Shown: positions 1 through 6,949, counted from the first letter of the stretch. The stretch is 20,184 nucleotides of DNA from CAIKAP01 sp964574605 (GCA_964574605.1 CAZNOK010000085.1:1-20184), one strand, 5' to 3'. Translations and numbers: made by a program. Notes: generated by a model from the letters alone, not told the origin.

Positions 1-2
1 TG

Positions 3-695
3 AACTATAGATTGTTGCCTGCGGATTGTGAAGCATATCCGGTAAATGTGGGCTTCAACGCCGGTACCGTCGTCGTCGACCGGTTCCTCGCCAACAACGG
101 CACCAACAGCATCGTCCAGTTCAACGGCGGCACCCTCAGGGTCGGGAGCGGCACCGTCAGCAACGGCAGCGTCTTCAGTGTTGGGGGGACGTTGATCGTG
201 CAAAGCGGTGCGCTAACGACCGCCAACGGGCTGACCATCCAGAACAACGCTGCCCTCCAAGCCACCGGCGGCGGTATCATCGAATCTTGGGGCGCCGTCA
301 CCAACAACGGAGTCATTGACGTGATCTACGGCAACACCAATTTCCATTCGACGTTCATCAACAACGGCATCGTGCTGACCGCCGACGGCGATCCCGACGG
401 CGACGGCATGTCGAACCTGCAGGAGTCGCAAGCCGGCACCAGCCCGACGAACAGTTGCTCCTGTCTGCGCGTGACCAGCGTGTCGTGTGAGAGCAACAAT
501 GTCCGTATCACTTGGACCGCCGTCGGCGGCAAGAGCTACGTGGTACAGACCAACTCCGTTCCCGGCACCGGTTTCGCCGATTTCAGCCCGGTCATTTACG
601 TCCCCGGCGTCGGGGAGAGCGTGACCAACTACGTTCACACCGGCGGCGCGACGAACGCCCCCGCCTTCTTCTACCGCGTCCGCTTGTCGCCGTAA
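3..695 (+). CDS. Secreted/surface repeat protein, C-terminal part (runs off left edge)
   Basis: The reading frame is open to the left edge, so this is the C-terminal end of a longer protein. The visible 230 or so residues start with glycine/asparagine/threonine-rich short repeats (GGTLRVGSG, GGTLIVQSG, then NNG-rich turns) that look like right-handed beta-helix or autotransporter-associated strand repeats. A calcium-binding, thrombospondin type 3-like segment follows (DGDPDGDGMSNLQE) and then a C-terminal beta-rich domain (ITWTAVGGKSYVVQTN) ending in FFYRVRLSP. From memory, this order of repeats, DGDxDGDG and a YRV tail is common in large exported proteins of Verrucomicrobia. A surface or extracellular location is inferred. 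The signal peptide would lie outside the window. No catalytic domain is visible and I cannot name a function. Confidence 0.7.
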   Translation, partial: NYRLLPADCEAYPVNVGFNAGTVVVDRFLANNGTNSIVQFNGGTLRVGSGTVSNGSVFSVGGTLIVQSGALTTANGLTIQNNAALQATGGGIIESWGAVTNNGVIDVIYGNTNFHSTFINNGIVLTADGDPDGDGMSNLQESQAGTSPTNSCSCLRVTSVSCESNNVRITWTAVGGKSYVVQTNSVPGTGFADFSPVIYVPGVGESVTNYVHTGGATNAPAFFYRVRLSP

Positions 696-699
696 CCGA

Positions 700-840
700 A
701 CGTTGGTGTCCCGCGTTTACGCGGTCCGGCCAACTGAAGTCGGTACACGAGCACGGCAGGTTCGGCGCAGGTCCCCCGGAAAGTCTGGAGATCTTCGGCC
801 GGACCTAGTGCGCGGTCAGGGACCGGCGCACAACGAGGGC
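700..840. repeat. Mosaic of palindromic repeats, non-coding
   Basis: This stretch between the secreted protein and the methyltransferase has no credible gene. It holds a short perfect hairpin at 711-724 (CCGCG, TTTA loop, CGCGG) just after the upstream stop, which could also act as a weak terminator. A second element at about 761-836 opens with TTCGGCGCAGGT and closes with GGTCAGG-GACCGG-CACAACGAG-like sequence. The same opening and closing recur at 5820-5903, so this is a dispersed repeat family. Confidence 0.5.
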
Positions 841-855
841 CTCGCGAAACTCACA

Positions 856-883
856 GTAAGGGCGAGGCATGCCTCGCCCCTAC
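856..883. repeat. 28-bp palindrome overlapping the rlmM-like stop codon
   Basis: Positions 860-879 are a perfect 20-bp palindrome whose half-site is GGGCGAGGCA. It extends with one mismatch to 856-883 (GTA outside on the left, TAC on the right). The stop codon of the minus-strand methyltransferase (880-882) lies inside its right arm. It could be a terminator stem for that gene, but perfect symmetry with no loop and no following T-run on that strand fits a REP-like repeat better. Confidence 0.65.
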
Positions 884-1764
884 AGTTTTTCCGCCAAGCG
901 ATACCACGTCAACTCATGCCGGTTGTGGTGGAGATGTAGAAGTTGCGACCCAGGAATCGTCGCGAACTCGCGCACCACGGCGTGATCGGTCTTTTCCTGA
1001 AATTTCACCGTGCAAACCATGTTCCGCGCCATCGGCAGCCAACGTTGCGCCAACTCCAACAGCCGCGACGGATAACAAATCACGTCGCTGAAGAGCCAGT
1101 CCACCGGCTCCGGCTTCAAGCCGAAAGCGCTCTCGCTACGGAACTCCACGCCCGGCAGTTTCGCAATGCGCGGCGCCAACGGCGCCTTGTCCACCGCCAG
1201 CACCCGTGCGCCGAGACCTTGCAGCACCCACGTCCAACCGCCCGGACACGCACCGAGATCCACGCATCGTTCACCAACTCGCGGCCATGTTTGCAGTCGC
1301 GAGAAAAGCTCCCACAGTTTCAGATACGCGCGACTCGGCGGCGCGTCGTGGTTCTCGATAAATTCGATTTCTCCATTCGGCCACGAACACGAACACTGCG
1401 CCGACGCCAATACGGTTTGCTCGTCGAGCAACGTCCACGAACCGATGGGCCGCGTCGGCACCGGCGCAGGAAACGCCGACGGCCTCACGGCCACTGTCGG
1501 CAACTGCGACGCGATCAGTTGCGCCCGGCGATGAAGATGGAAGGAATACAGCGCCCAATCGCGCTGGATCGCCCGCAATTTCCGCGCGGCATCCGTGATG
1601 GAGACGGTCCGGAACAAAACTGGAACATTCCACACGTTCGCCGCCCAAGCCGAAGGCCGGGGCGGTCCTTCCGCGAGCACGAGTCGCCCGTGAACAGCGG
1701 CGACATCACGGAGTTCAGTCACCAACTCATCCAAGAAACCCTCCGGCGCGAGATAGCCAGTCAT
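880..1764 (-). CDS. RlmM-like 23S rRNA 2'-O-ribose methyltransferase
   Basis: The product (294 aa) is a Rossmann-fold S-adenosylmethionine methyltransferase of the FtsJ/RlmM type. RlmM methylates the 2'-hydroxyl of a cytidine in the peptidyl-transferase region of 23S rRNA (family knowledge). The SAM motif VDLGACPGGWTW is at about 168-179. A K-D-K-E catalytic tetrad can be read as K149 (YLKLWE), D227 (FSDVIC), K254 (TVKFQEK) and E284 (NRHELT). All four line up with the E. coli RlmM sequence as I remember it. The N-terminal part is shorter than the 366-aa E. coli protein, so the THUMP-like region is reduced. I chose the ATG at 1764 (MTGYLAPEGF); an upstream in-frame start at 1848 would add 28 arginine-rich residues that do not look like the family. 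No co-transcribed neighbour is visible. Confidence 0.8.
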   Translation of the reverse strand: MTGYLAPEGFLDELVTELRDVAAVHGRLVLAEGPPRPSAWAANVWNVPVLFRTVSITDAARKLRAIQRDWALYSFHLHRRAQLIASQLPTVAVRPSAFPAPVPTRPIGSWTLLDEQTVLASAQCSCSWPNGEIEFIENHDAPPSRAYLKLWELFSRLQTWPRVGERCVDLGACPGGWTWVLQGLGARVLAVDKAPLAPRIAKLPGVEFRSESAFGLKPEPVDWLFSDVICYPSRLLELAQRWLPMARNMVCTVKFQEKTDHAVVREFATIPGSQLLHLHHNRHELTWYRLAEKL

Positions 1765-1869
1765 GGGCGTGCATGGTAAGCTGCGCGACGTTTCTGAGCA
1801 AGACTGCGCGCGCAACCTGATGCTTGCCAAGCGGCGAAGTCGTGGCATAATGCGTCGCGTTCATTTTGC

Positions 1870-1935
1870 GCCAACGTAGCTCAGCCGGTAGAGCACCCCG
1901 AAGCCTGTGACAGGCTTCGGGGAGGTCGTCGGTTC
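1870..1935 (+). pseudogene. Broken tRNA-Thr copy with hairpin in place of the anticodon arm
   Basis: Positions 1870-1895 are identical to the first 26 nt of the intact tRNA-Thr at 1968-2043 (acceptor 5' strand, D arm). Positions 1923-1935 match its variable loop and the 5' half of the T arm. Between them, the 17-nt anticodon arm is replaced by a 27-nt hairpin (1896-1922; 12-bp stem, TGA loop). After 1935 the match stops: the 3' half of the T arm, the acceptor 3' strand and CCA are missing. It cannot fold as a working tRNA. Confidence 0.8.
1896..1922. repeat. 27-nt hairpin (12-bp stem) inside the tRNA-Thr remnant
   Basis: The arms CCCCGAAGCCTG and CAGGCTTCGGGG pair perfectly around TGA. The hairpin replaces exactly the anticodon stem-loop of a duplicated tRNA-Thr and keeps the flanking bases A1895 and AGGTC in register. 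It is most likely a REP-like palindrome inserted or recombined at the site of a natural hairpin. Confidence 0.7.
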
Positions 1936-1967
1936 TGGGCAGTGAATAGGAAACAGGTTTTTGAGAA

Positions 1968-2043
1968 GCCAACGTAGCTCAGCCGGTAGAGCAGCGGTTT
2001 CGTAAACCGCAGGTCGTCGGTTCGAACCCGACCGTTGGCTCCA
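1968..2043 (+). tRNA. tRNA-Thr (anticodon CGU)
   Basis: A full cloverleaf with encoded CCA can be drawn. The acceptor is GCCAACG/CGTTGGC with discriminator T and the D arm is GCTC/GAGC. The anticodon stem is GCGGT/ACCGC with loop TTCGTAA (anticodon CGT, reading ACG). The variable loop is AGGTC and the T arm is GTCGG/CCGAC with loop TTCGAAC. The length is 76 nt. Confidence 0.96.
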
Positions 2044-2059
2044 GTTTGGTTGTTTGGGA

Positions 2060-2335
2060 ATGAGTGGCTTTGTGTATGTGTTGTGCTCGGAGCGCAACGG
2101 CAGGTTTTATGTCGGTTCGACAGAGAACCTGCTGCGGCGATACTGGCGACATGCGTCCGGGCAGGTGAAAGCCACGGCGCGGTTGCGACCGTGGGCGATG
2201 GTCGGCTGGCGTGAGAATCCGACTACGAGCGAGGCGCGTCGCGTGGAACGGGCACTGAAACAGCAGAAGAGTCGTTTGTATATTGAACGCTGGTTGGCCG
2301 GCAATTGGGAGCCGGTGGCAGTGATTGGGAATTAG
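2060..2335 (+). CDS. Small GIY-YIG domain protein (UPF0213-like)
   Basis: This 91-aa protein is essentially one GIY-YIG nuclease domain. The first strand is FVYVL (4-8) with YVL in place of GIY. FYVGST (16-21) stands for the YIG motif. LLRRYWRH (25-31) carries the family arginines. SEARRVERALK (57-67) is the helix that usually carries the catalytic glutamate. Stand-alone members of this size are common in bacteria and mostly have no known role; some cut branched or nicked DNA in vitro. I chose the ATG at 2060 because the upstream TTG adds only two residues. It starts 16 nt after the tRNA-Thr CCA end and ends 24 nt before the SRP RNA, so it sits between two stable RNA genes. Confidence 0.82.
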   Translation: MSGFVYVLCSERNGRFYVGSTENLLRRYWRHASGQVKATARLRPWAMVGWRENPTTSEARRVERALKQQKSRLYIERWLAGNWEPVAVIGN

Positions 2336-2359
2336 TTGGGCAATCGTTTTTTGGCATTT

Positions 2360-2625
2360 GGTCGTGCTACGCGGGGAGTTAGCGGTTCCCTGTACCAGCA
2401 ACCCGCTTTAGCTGGGCGGAATCCCCCGACGCGGCGGCCACGTGGGCAAGCAACGGCGGGGCGGCGTTGAACGTCGGGTCCGATGCAATGGTTGCCTGCT
2501 AACCCCGCCAGGGTCGGAAGACAGCAACGGTACGCTTGATGTTCCATGTGCCGTCGGGCAGCCTGACGGGAGCTTCAACCGCCGCGCGCAAACCGACGTG
2601 ACTCGTCAACTCGGGGTGCACGACC
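2360..2625 (+). ncRNA. ffs: Signal recognition particle RNA, large (Alu-containing) type
   Basis: The 5' part (from GTGCTACGCGGGGAG through TAGCGG, CCCTGTACC, CCGCTTTAGC and CGGAATCCC) closely follows the Alu domain of B. subtilis scRNA. The S-domain apical hairpin is at about 2488-2528, with the conserved loop GTC-GGAA-GAC followed by AGCAAC. Long-range helices can be drawn: 2360-2367 with 2618-2625 (GGTCGTGC/GCACGACC), 2461-2471 with 2574-2585, and 2472-2478 with 2562-2568. The terminal helix fixes both ends to within a few bases (266 nt; B. subtilis scRNA is about 271). A T-rich run (2628-2637) follows the last helix. The RNA works with Ffh in co-translational targeting to the membrane. 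Its position just upstream of dnaX is the same as in Bacillus. Confidence 0.93.
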
Positions 2626-2651
2626 ACTTTTGTTTTTGCAGCGAGTATCAA

Positions 2652-4274
2652 ATGGCAGATCAATATCAAGTCTTGGCGCGCAAATGGCGCCCGCAACAGT
2701 TCGAGGAGGTGGTGGGTCAGCAGCACGTAACCACCACGCTCCAGAACGCCATTGGACAAAACCGCCTCGCCCACGCCTATCTGTTCGTCGGGCCGCGCGG
2801 CATCGGTAAGACCACCATCGCCCGCATCTTCGCCAAGGCGTTGAACTGTGCCAAGGGAACGACGACGACGCCTTGCGACAAGTGCGATTCCTGTCGCGAG
2901 ATCGCTGAGAGCCGGTCGCTGGACGTGCTGGAAATTGACGGCGCCTCCAACAACGGCGTCGAACAGGTCCGCGAACTCCGCGAGACTTGCCGTTACGCGC
3001 CCGCGCACGGCAAGTTCAAAATCTACATCATTGACGAAGTCCACATGCTCTCCAACGCGGCGTTCAACGCGCTGTTGAAGACGCTCGAAGAACCGCCATC
3101 GCACGTAAAGTTCTTCTTCGCCACGACTGAGCCACAGAAGGTGTTGCCGACGATTCTGTCGCGGTGTCAACGCTTCGACCTGCGACGGATCTCTTCAGCG
3201 CTGATCGTCAAGCATCTCCGAGAAATCGCGCGGAGCGAGAAGGCCAAGGTGGACGACCCGGCGCTCGCGGCCATCGCGCGTGGCGCCGAGGGCGGGATGC
3301 GCGACGCAGAGAGCGCGCTCGATCAACTCATTTCGTTTTGCGGAAACAAGATCGAGGAAAAGGACGTGCTTCAGGTCTTCGGCCTTGTCGCGCACGACAA
3401 GCTTGCCGCGTTGACCAACGCCCTGATTGACGGTAACACCAACGCCGCGCTGTTGACCGTGAAGGAACTCGACGACGCCGGAAAGGATTTGCAGCGGTTG
3501 CTCGCCGACATGCTGGACCATTTCCGGAATCTCTTGGTGATGACGCTTGGCGCGGAGGCTGCCCAACTCGTCGAGGCGCCCGACGCCGAACTGGCACTGT
3601 TGCAAGCGCAAGCCGGACGGATTGATTCCGACGCGGTGTTGCGGATGATGGATGCGCTGGCAGCGGCGGAAGGCCGGCTCCGGTACGCACTCTCGAAGCG
3701 CGTGTTCCTCGAGATCGCATTGGTGCGAGCCGTCAAGACCCGCGAGATGATTGGTATTGACGGGGTGCTGAAGAAGCTGAACGAGTTGAAGGGACATCTT
3801 GGGGACCGTGGGAGCGACATTCCTGTCGCGACCGGGGCCGCAGCAGCAACAGATCGCGGCAGGAATGCCGCTCCCACACCAACCACGACCGCTTCCATCG
3901 AGGCAGCGTGGGCAGATGCGGTGGAACATCTGGGAAAGGTGACGCCACTGGCCAAAGCGCACCTTGTGGGAGCGAAGCTGCTGGGGTTGAAAGGCAACGT
4001 AGTGACGGTAGGGTTCGACCCGGAGTTTGCGGCGCAACGCGGATTTGTGGACACACCGCGCAACCGCGAGGTGTTGCAGACACGCCTGAAGGAAAAGCTG
4101 CGGCTGGACGTGACGTTGCGGTTCGAAGTGAACGAGGCCGCCGCCCCGGCGACGCCGAAGCCGGCGAAGAACGCACAAGCAAAGCCGCCAGAAACGGCAG
4201 ATTTCCGAAATGACCCGTTGATCAAGAAAGCACTGGAAGTGTTCAAAGGAACCATCGTGGAGGTTAGAAAATAA
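2652..4274 (+). CDS. dnaX: DNA polymerase III clamp-loader subunit gamma/tau
   Basis: DnaX is the ATPase motor of the clamp loader that places the beta clamp on primed DNA. The product (540 aa) shows Walker A GPRGIGKTT (47-55), a four-cysteine zinc site (C66, C75, C78, C81), Walker B IIDEVHML (126-133) and the SRC motif (170-172). The AAA+ core is followed by the clamp-loader collar domain and a proline/alanine-rich C-terminal part ending in a tau-like domain. The ATG at 2652 starts MADQYQVLARKWRP, the family N-terminus; the open frame extends upstream but overlaps the SRP RNA. The stop is 2 nt before ybaB, so the two are co-transcribed. Residues 386-409 are encoded by a palindromic repeat pair (3808-3877) in the linker. 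I saw no obvious A-rich slippage site for making gamma. Confidence 0.96.
   Translation: MADQYQVLARKWRPQQFEEVVGQQHVTTTLQNAIGQNRLAHAYLFVGPRGIGKTTIARIFAKALNCAKGTTTTPCDKCDSCREIAESRSLDVLEIDGASNNGVEQVRELRETCRYAPAHGKFKIYIIDEVHMLSNAAFNALLKTLEEPPSHVKFFFATTEPQKVLPTILSRCQRFDLRRISSALIVKHLREIARSEKAKVDDPALAAIARGAEGGMRDAESALDQLISFCGNKIEEKDVLQVFGLVAHDKLAALTNALIDGNTNAALLTVKELDDAGKDLQRLLADMLDHFRNLLVMTLGAEAAQLVEAPDAELALLQAQAGRIDSDAVLRMMDALAAAEGRLRYALSKRVFLEIALVRAVKTREMIGIDGVLKKLNELKGHLGDRGSDIPVATGAAAATDRGRNAAPTPTTTASIEAAWADAVEHLGKVTPLAKAHLVGAKLLGLKGNVVTVGFDPEFAAQRGFVDTPRNREVLQTRLKEKLRLDVTLRFEVNEAAAPATPKPAKNAQAKPPETADFRNDPLIKKALEVFKGTIVEVRK
3808..3877. repeat. Palindromic repeat pair inside dnaX
   Basis: The two 24-nt arms, 3808-3831 and 3854-3877, are inverted copies. 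They differ at 2 positions, both compatible with G-U pairing in RNA, and flank a 22-nt loop. The left arm begins GTGGGAGCGACATTCCTG. The element is in frame, has no stop, and encodes a glycine/alanine/serine-rich stretch in the variable linker between the clamp-loader core and the C-terminal tau region. Confidence 0.85.
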
Positions 4275-4276
4275 TC

Positions 4277-4594
4277 ATGGCCGGACTAGGCAAGTTTTTG
4301 AAGCAAGCGCAGAAGATGCAGGAACAAATGCAGAAGGTGCAGGCGGAACTCGCCCAGCGCGAAGTCGAGGCGACCTCCGGGGGCGGCGCAGTGAAGGCCG
4401 TTGCAAAATGTGACGGCACCATCGCGCGCATCAAGATTGACCCGAAAGTTGTTGACCCGGGCGACATCGAGATGCTCGAAGACCTCATCGTCAGCGCCGT
4501 GACTAATGCGCTGGAAGTCGCGAAGAAGACGCAGAACGACGAGATGAGCAAGCTCACCGCCGGTATGAACCTGCCGCCGGGCTTGGGATTGTAA
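4277..4594 (+). CDS. ybaB: Nucleoid-associated protein YbaB/EbfC
   Basis: The 105-aa protein matches the YbaB/EbfC family in length and sequence. It has a glutamine/lysine-rich N-terminal helix (GKFLKQAQKMQEQMQKVQAEL), the VEATSGGGAVKAVAKCDG strand region, and a C-terminal helix (MLEDLIVSAVTNALEVAKK). The family forms dimers that bind DNA as nucleoid proteins. It is encoded between dnaX and recR in a great many bacteria, which suggests a link to replication or repair. The ATG lies 2 nt after the dnaX stop. The expected next gene, recR, is displaced here by about 2.5 kb. Confidence 0.95.
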   Translation: MAGLGKFLKQAQKMQEQMQKVQAELAQREVEATSGGGAVKAVAKCDGTIARIKIDPKVVDPGDIEMLEDLIVSAVTNALEVAKKTQNDEMSKLTAGMNLPPGLGL

Positions 4595-4645
4595 ACAAAC
4601 ATTGCGCGGGGGATTGGGAATAGCAAGGATTTGGTTTCAATAGCG

Positions 4646-5476
4646 ATGATTCGCCTTACCATTCAAGATGACAAGGTGACTTGTGTTGCTGATTCGGTGG
4701 ATCGAATCAATGTTTACCTTGACAACGATTCACTGACGGAATTGGCGCGAAAAGACGATGGGCTGCGTGAACGATTTTTGACCGCCTTGCATCGACGCGG
4801 GACGTTCTTGTTTTCATGGACAAATGTTCTTCAAGTGTCTTCATGCTCGCGAGTGCAGAGCTTTCTGGACGCTATCGGACCACATTGGATACCACTTGCA
4901 ATGAATGCGTGGGAAGTCTCTCGTCTTGAAAAGGCTGGACGAGGGCGCGAAGCGTCGGTGCCTGATACATTTCTCAAAGCCTATTTCCAAGCACGTGCAT
5001 CCGAGCTGTCTCCGAACGGCTCTAAGATTCTCGATTTGTCCGATGCCTTCTTTCAGCTCGGTGCGGTGATCAAATGGTCGCTGCAGAAGAGGAACGACAT
5101 GATCTCATGGAGAGACCGCTCGGACGACACCTTGCGAGGAATTGTGGCAGCGTATGCGAGCAACCCGCAAGGATTGGACAGGGACTTCCCGGCGATTCCC
5201 TTCGATGATCGCTGGCCTGTGAGTTTCGTATCACATCATTTGCTTCGAATTCTCGCACACGAGGCAAAGAGATTTCATTTGAAGTCCGGCGACGGGCCAG
5301 ACTTTTGTCATGCTGTGATGGCGGTTGCACATGCGCAGGTTGCCGCACTTGATAAGCATTGGAAGAGACGTGTCGAACAGATTCCGCCTCCGCATCGGTT
5401 GGCGCAGGTTTTCTACAAACCGCAGATTGCAGAACTGGTCAGCCGATTTGAAGCCCTCGTTATGGAAGCGGATTGA
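4646..5476 (+). CDS. Orphan PIN-like domain protein, unknown function
   Basis: I do not recognise the full-length protein (276 aa from the ATG at 4646; a TTG at 4631 would add five residues). The N-terminal INVYLDNDSLTELA looks like the first strand and acidic site of a PIN-fold nuclease. The C-terminal DGPDFCHAVMAVAHAQVAALDKHW resembles the late acidic motif and the D-x-x-W-type end of PIN domains. The middle is helical and has no known motif. If this is right, it would be a metal-dependent RNase. No antitoxin partner is next to it, and its length is about twice that of a VapC toxin. Its codons are visibly richer in A/T than those of dnaX or recR, and it breaks the conserved ybaB-recR junction. 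Both suggest later acquisition. PIN assignment is an inference only. Confidence 0.55.
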   Translation: MIRLTIQDDKVTCVADSVDRINVYLDNDSLTELARKDDGLRERFLTALHRRGTFLFSWTNVLQVSSCSRVQSFLDAIGPHWIPLAMNAWEVSRLEKAGRGREASVPDTFLKAYFQARASELSPNGSKILDLSDAFFQLGAVIKWSLQKRNDMISWRDRSDDTLRGIVAAYASNPQGLDRDFPAIPFDDRWPVSFVSHHLLRILAHEAKRFHLKSGDGPDFCHAVMAVAHAQVAALDKHWKRRVEQIPPPHRLAQVFYKPQIAELVSRFEALVMEAD

Positions 5477-5524
5477 TCTGGTCAGTCTATGTTCCGGTTT
5501 TGTTTCGGCTGCGAAGTCAACGCT

Positions 5525-5616
5525 CTCTTGCGTTCGGCGGCGAGAACAGGTGGGTATCTGTCGTGGACTATCCGAAACCAGTTCAGGATTTGATTGCGCA
5601 ATTAGCGTGGCTGTGA
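5525..5616 (+). pseudogene. recR: recR 5'-end remnant (leader plus 17 codons)
   Basis: A GTG at 5563 opens a frame encoding MDYPKPVQDLIAQLAWL and then a TGA (5614-5616). The first 15 residues are identical to those of the intact RecR at 7122, and the next differs (W for R). At DNA level 44 of 51 coding bases match, and six of the seven differences are synonymous or in the start codon. The 36 nt ending in each start codon also align without gaps (about 24 identities). Homology ends at about 5613. This is where recR would stand in the usual dnaX-ybaB-recR block, apart from the inserted gene. Confidence 0.85.
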
Positions 5617-5793
5617 TCGGTACCAATGGTCGGCACCGGTGGAACGGGTGTCCTGCTTCCGTCCTCCCCAGAACAGATCGGCGTTCACGGTGAGTAAATC
5701 CAAAATGCCGGACGTTTCCACCTTGCGTCGAAACACCAGCGGGAAACGGACATCAATCGGATAATTGAGCTTGGGCGCATTCGTGGGAGACAA
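5602..5793 (-). pseudogene. Orphan coding-like scrap, unknown
   Basis: A minus-strand frame of about 60 residues has plausible codon structure (NYPIDVRFPLVFRRKVET, LLTVNADLFWGGRKQD). It has no good start: the frame stays open upstream into the palindromic repeat. It ends within the recR remnant, so its stop codon comes from foreign sequence. It may be a piece of a gene brought in or cut by the rearrangement that displaced recR. I do not recognise it, and it may also be non-coding. Confidence 0.25.
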
Positions 5794-5819
5794 GCCTTGC
5801 GCGGGAACACGCCCCTCTG

Positions 5820-5903
5820 TTCGGCGCAGGTCTCCTGACCGCGCCGTTACGGCAGGCCTACGGTCAGCTATCGTGGCACGGTCAGGAGACCGGCCACAAC
5901 GAG
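5820..5903. repeat. Palindromic repeat pair downstream of the GHMP kinase
   Basis: The arms 5827-5845 and 5875-5893 are inverted copies with 17 of 19 positions matching (core GGTCTCCTGACCG). They are separated by a 29-nt loop that itself contains shorter inverted sequence. The opening TTCGGCGCAGGT and closing CACAACGAG are shared with the element at 761-836. The element lies just beyond the kinase stop (5912), so it could also serve as that gene's transcription end. Confidence 0.7.
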
Positions 5904-5911
5904 TGAGAGAT

Positions 5912-6940
5912 TCAACTCTCCCACACCCGCAGCCCGTACCGACTTAGATAGATGGGGATATGCTTGATTGTCGGGTCAATCTTCTCGATCGCAGCGATCA
6001 TAGCCCGACGCTTGCTCCGCGAAGCATTGCTCAGGATCGTAACGGACCCACCGTCACCACCGGCGCCGTTCACTTTGCAGCCAAGCGCCCCGTGTTGGCG
6101 AGCCACTTTTATCACCCGACGCGCCACATCGGAGACCAAGTACGGATGCAGCGCCGCCTGTCCAGCCGTGTTCTCGTCCATGGCGCGCCCCAACGCGCGG
6201 AAATCGCCGGCGAAGAGCGCGTTTTTGCCTTTCTCAGGCGGCTTCCGCAAAGCCTCGATTTTGGGGCACGAACTCCCGGCGCCTTCCAATTCGCGGATCA
6301 CCTTCTTGTGGATGTCCGACGATTTGTGCGTCTTGCCGAGGAAGATGAGCGTCAGGCGCGATTCCAATTCCCACCAGATGGAATTTGGGAGGTTGACCGG
6401 GGAGACGCGCGCGTCCGGGTAACGCGTCATTTCGATGTAGCAGATGCCGCCATAGGCCGCTGCAATCTGGTCCTGAATGCCGCACTGCAGCTTGAGGTAC
6501 TTGGTCTCGACCTCGTGCGCTTTGGCTGCCACTTCGCCCGGGGTCATGCGCCCCGGCGTTAGCGCGTCAAGCGCGCCGATCAGGGCAACCGACACCGCCG
6601 CGGAAGTGCCGGTGGAACAACCCGCCGGCGCATCGGAGTAGAGCGTGACCTCGATGTTCAGATTGCGCGGGATTTCCATGGCGTCCACCGAGGCTTCCAG
6701 CAGCGGGTGCTTGCTGTACTCGATTGCGGCGGGGTCAATCGTGTAACGGTCGCCGTAGTTCTCCACGTGAATCGTGAGCGAACCCTTGCGCGACCGGGCC
6801 TTGCGCACAAACATCTGGCACTGCACGTAGGGATAGACGGCAATGTTCAGCACCTTGCCGTACTCGGCAAACCACGTATCCGTCCAGCCGCCCAGATCGC
6901 AAATCCGGATCGGCGCCACTGAGTTGACAATGCGTTCCAC
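5912..6940 (-). CDS. GHMP-family sugar kinase (HddA-like)
   Basis: The product (342 aa) is a GHMP-superfamily small-molecule kinase. Motif 1 is APIRICDLGGWTDT (9-22). The glycine/serine-rich ATP loop is SDAPAGCSTGTSAA (102-115). CGIQDQIAAAYGG (153-165) resembles the D-glycero-D-manno-heptose 7-phosphate kinase signature. Motif 3 is CKVNGAGGDGGSVT (288-301). HddA makes a precursor of GDP-heptose for surface glycans; L-fucokinase-like activity is the main alternative. I chose the GTG at 6940 because GGAGGA (6950-6955) stands 9 nt before it and the family begins close to this point. An ATG at 6988 would add 16 residues and lies inside a palindrome. The gene is transcribed away from recR and is alone on its strand. 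Confidence 0.78.
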   Translation of the reverse strand: MERIVNSVAPIRICDLGGWTDTWFAEYGKVLNIAVYPYVQCQMFVRKARSRKGSLTIHVENYGDRYTIDPAAIEYSKHPLLEASVDAMEIPRNLNIEVTLYSDAPAGCSTGTSAAVSVALIGALDALTPGRMTPGEVAAKAHEVETKYLKLQCGIQDQIAAAYGGICYIEMTRYPDARVSPVNLPNSIWWELESRLTLIFLGKTHKSSDIHKKVIRELEGAGSSCPKIEALRKPPEKGKNALFAGDFRALGRAMDENTAGQAALHPYLVSDVARRVIKVARQHGALGCKVNGAGGDGGSVTILSNASRSKRRAMIAAIEKIDPTIKHIPIYLSRYGLRVWES

Positions 6941-6949
6941 AGTTGGAGT

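Noticed and set aside
943..1779. Long plus-strand open frame opposite the methyltransferase
   Set aside because: Highly arginine-rich shadow translation of a GC-rich gene with no domain signal; the minus strand has clear catalytic motifs.
1765..1848. Longer start for the RlmM-like protein
   Set aside because: The extra 28 residues are arginine/serine-rich and not family-like; the ATG at 1764 fits better.
1870..1940. A second functional tRNA with an extended anticodon stem
   Set aside because: The 3' half of the T arm and the acceptor strand are missing, and the hairpin loop lacks a proper anticodon loop.
2442..2651. Upstream extension of the dnaX reading frame
   Set aside because: It overlaps the SRP RNA helices and lacks similarity to DnaX; the family N-terminus starts at 2652.
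3195..4255. Long minus-strand open frames opposite dnaX
   Set aside because: Cysteine-, serine- and arginine-rich antisense translations with no recognisable domains.
5617..5903. CRISPR-like or tandem repeats
   Set aside because: The repeats are single inverted pairs, with no regular spacing or direct array; no CRISPR array was seen anywhere in the window.
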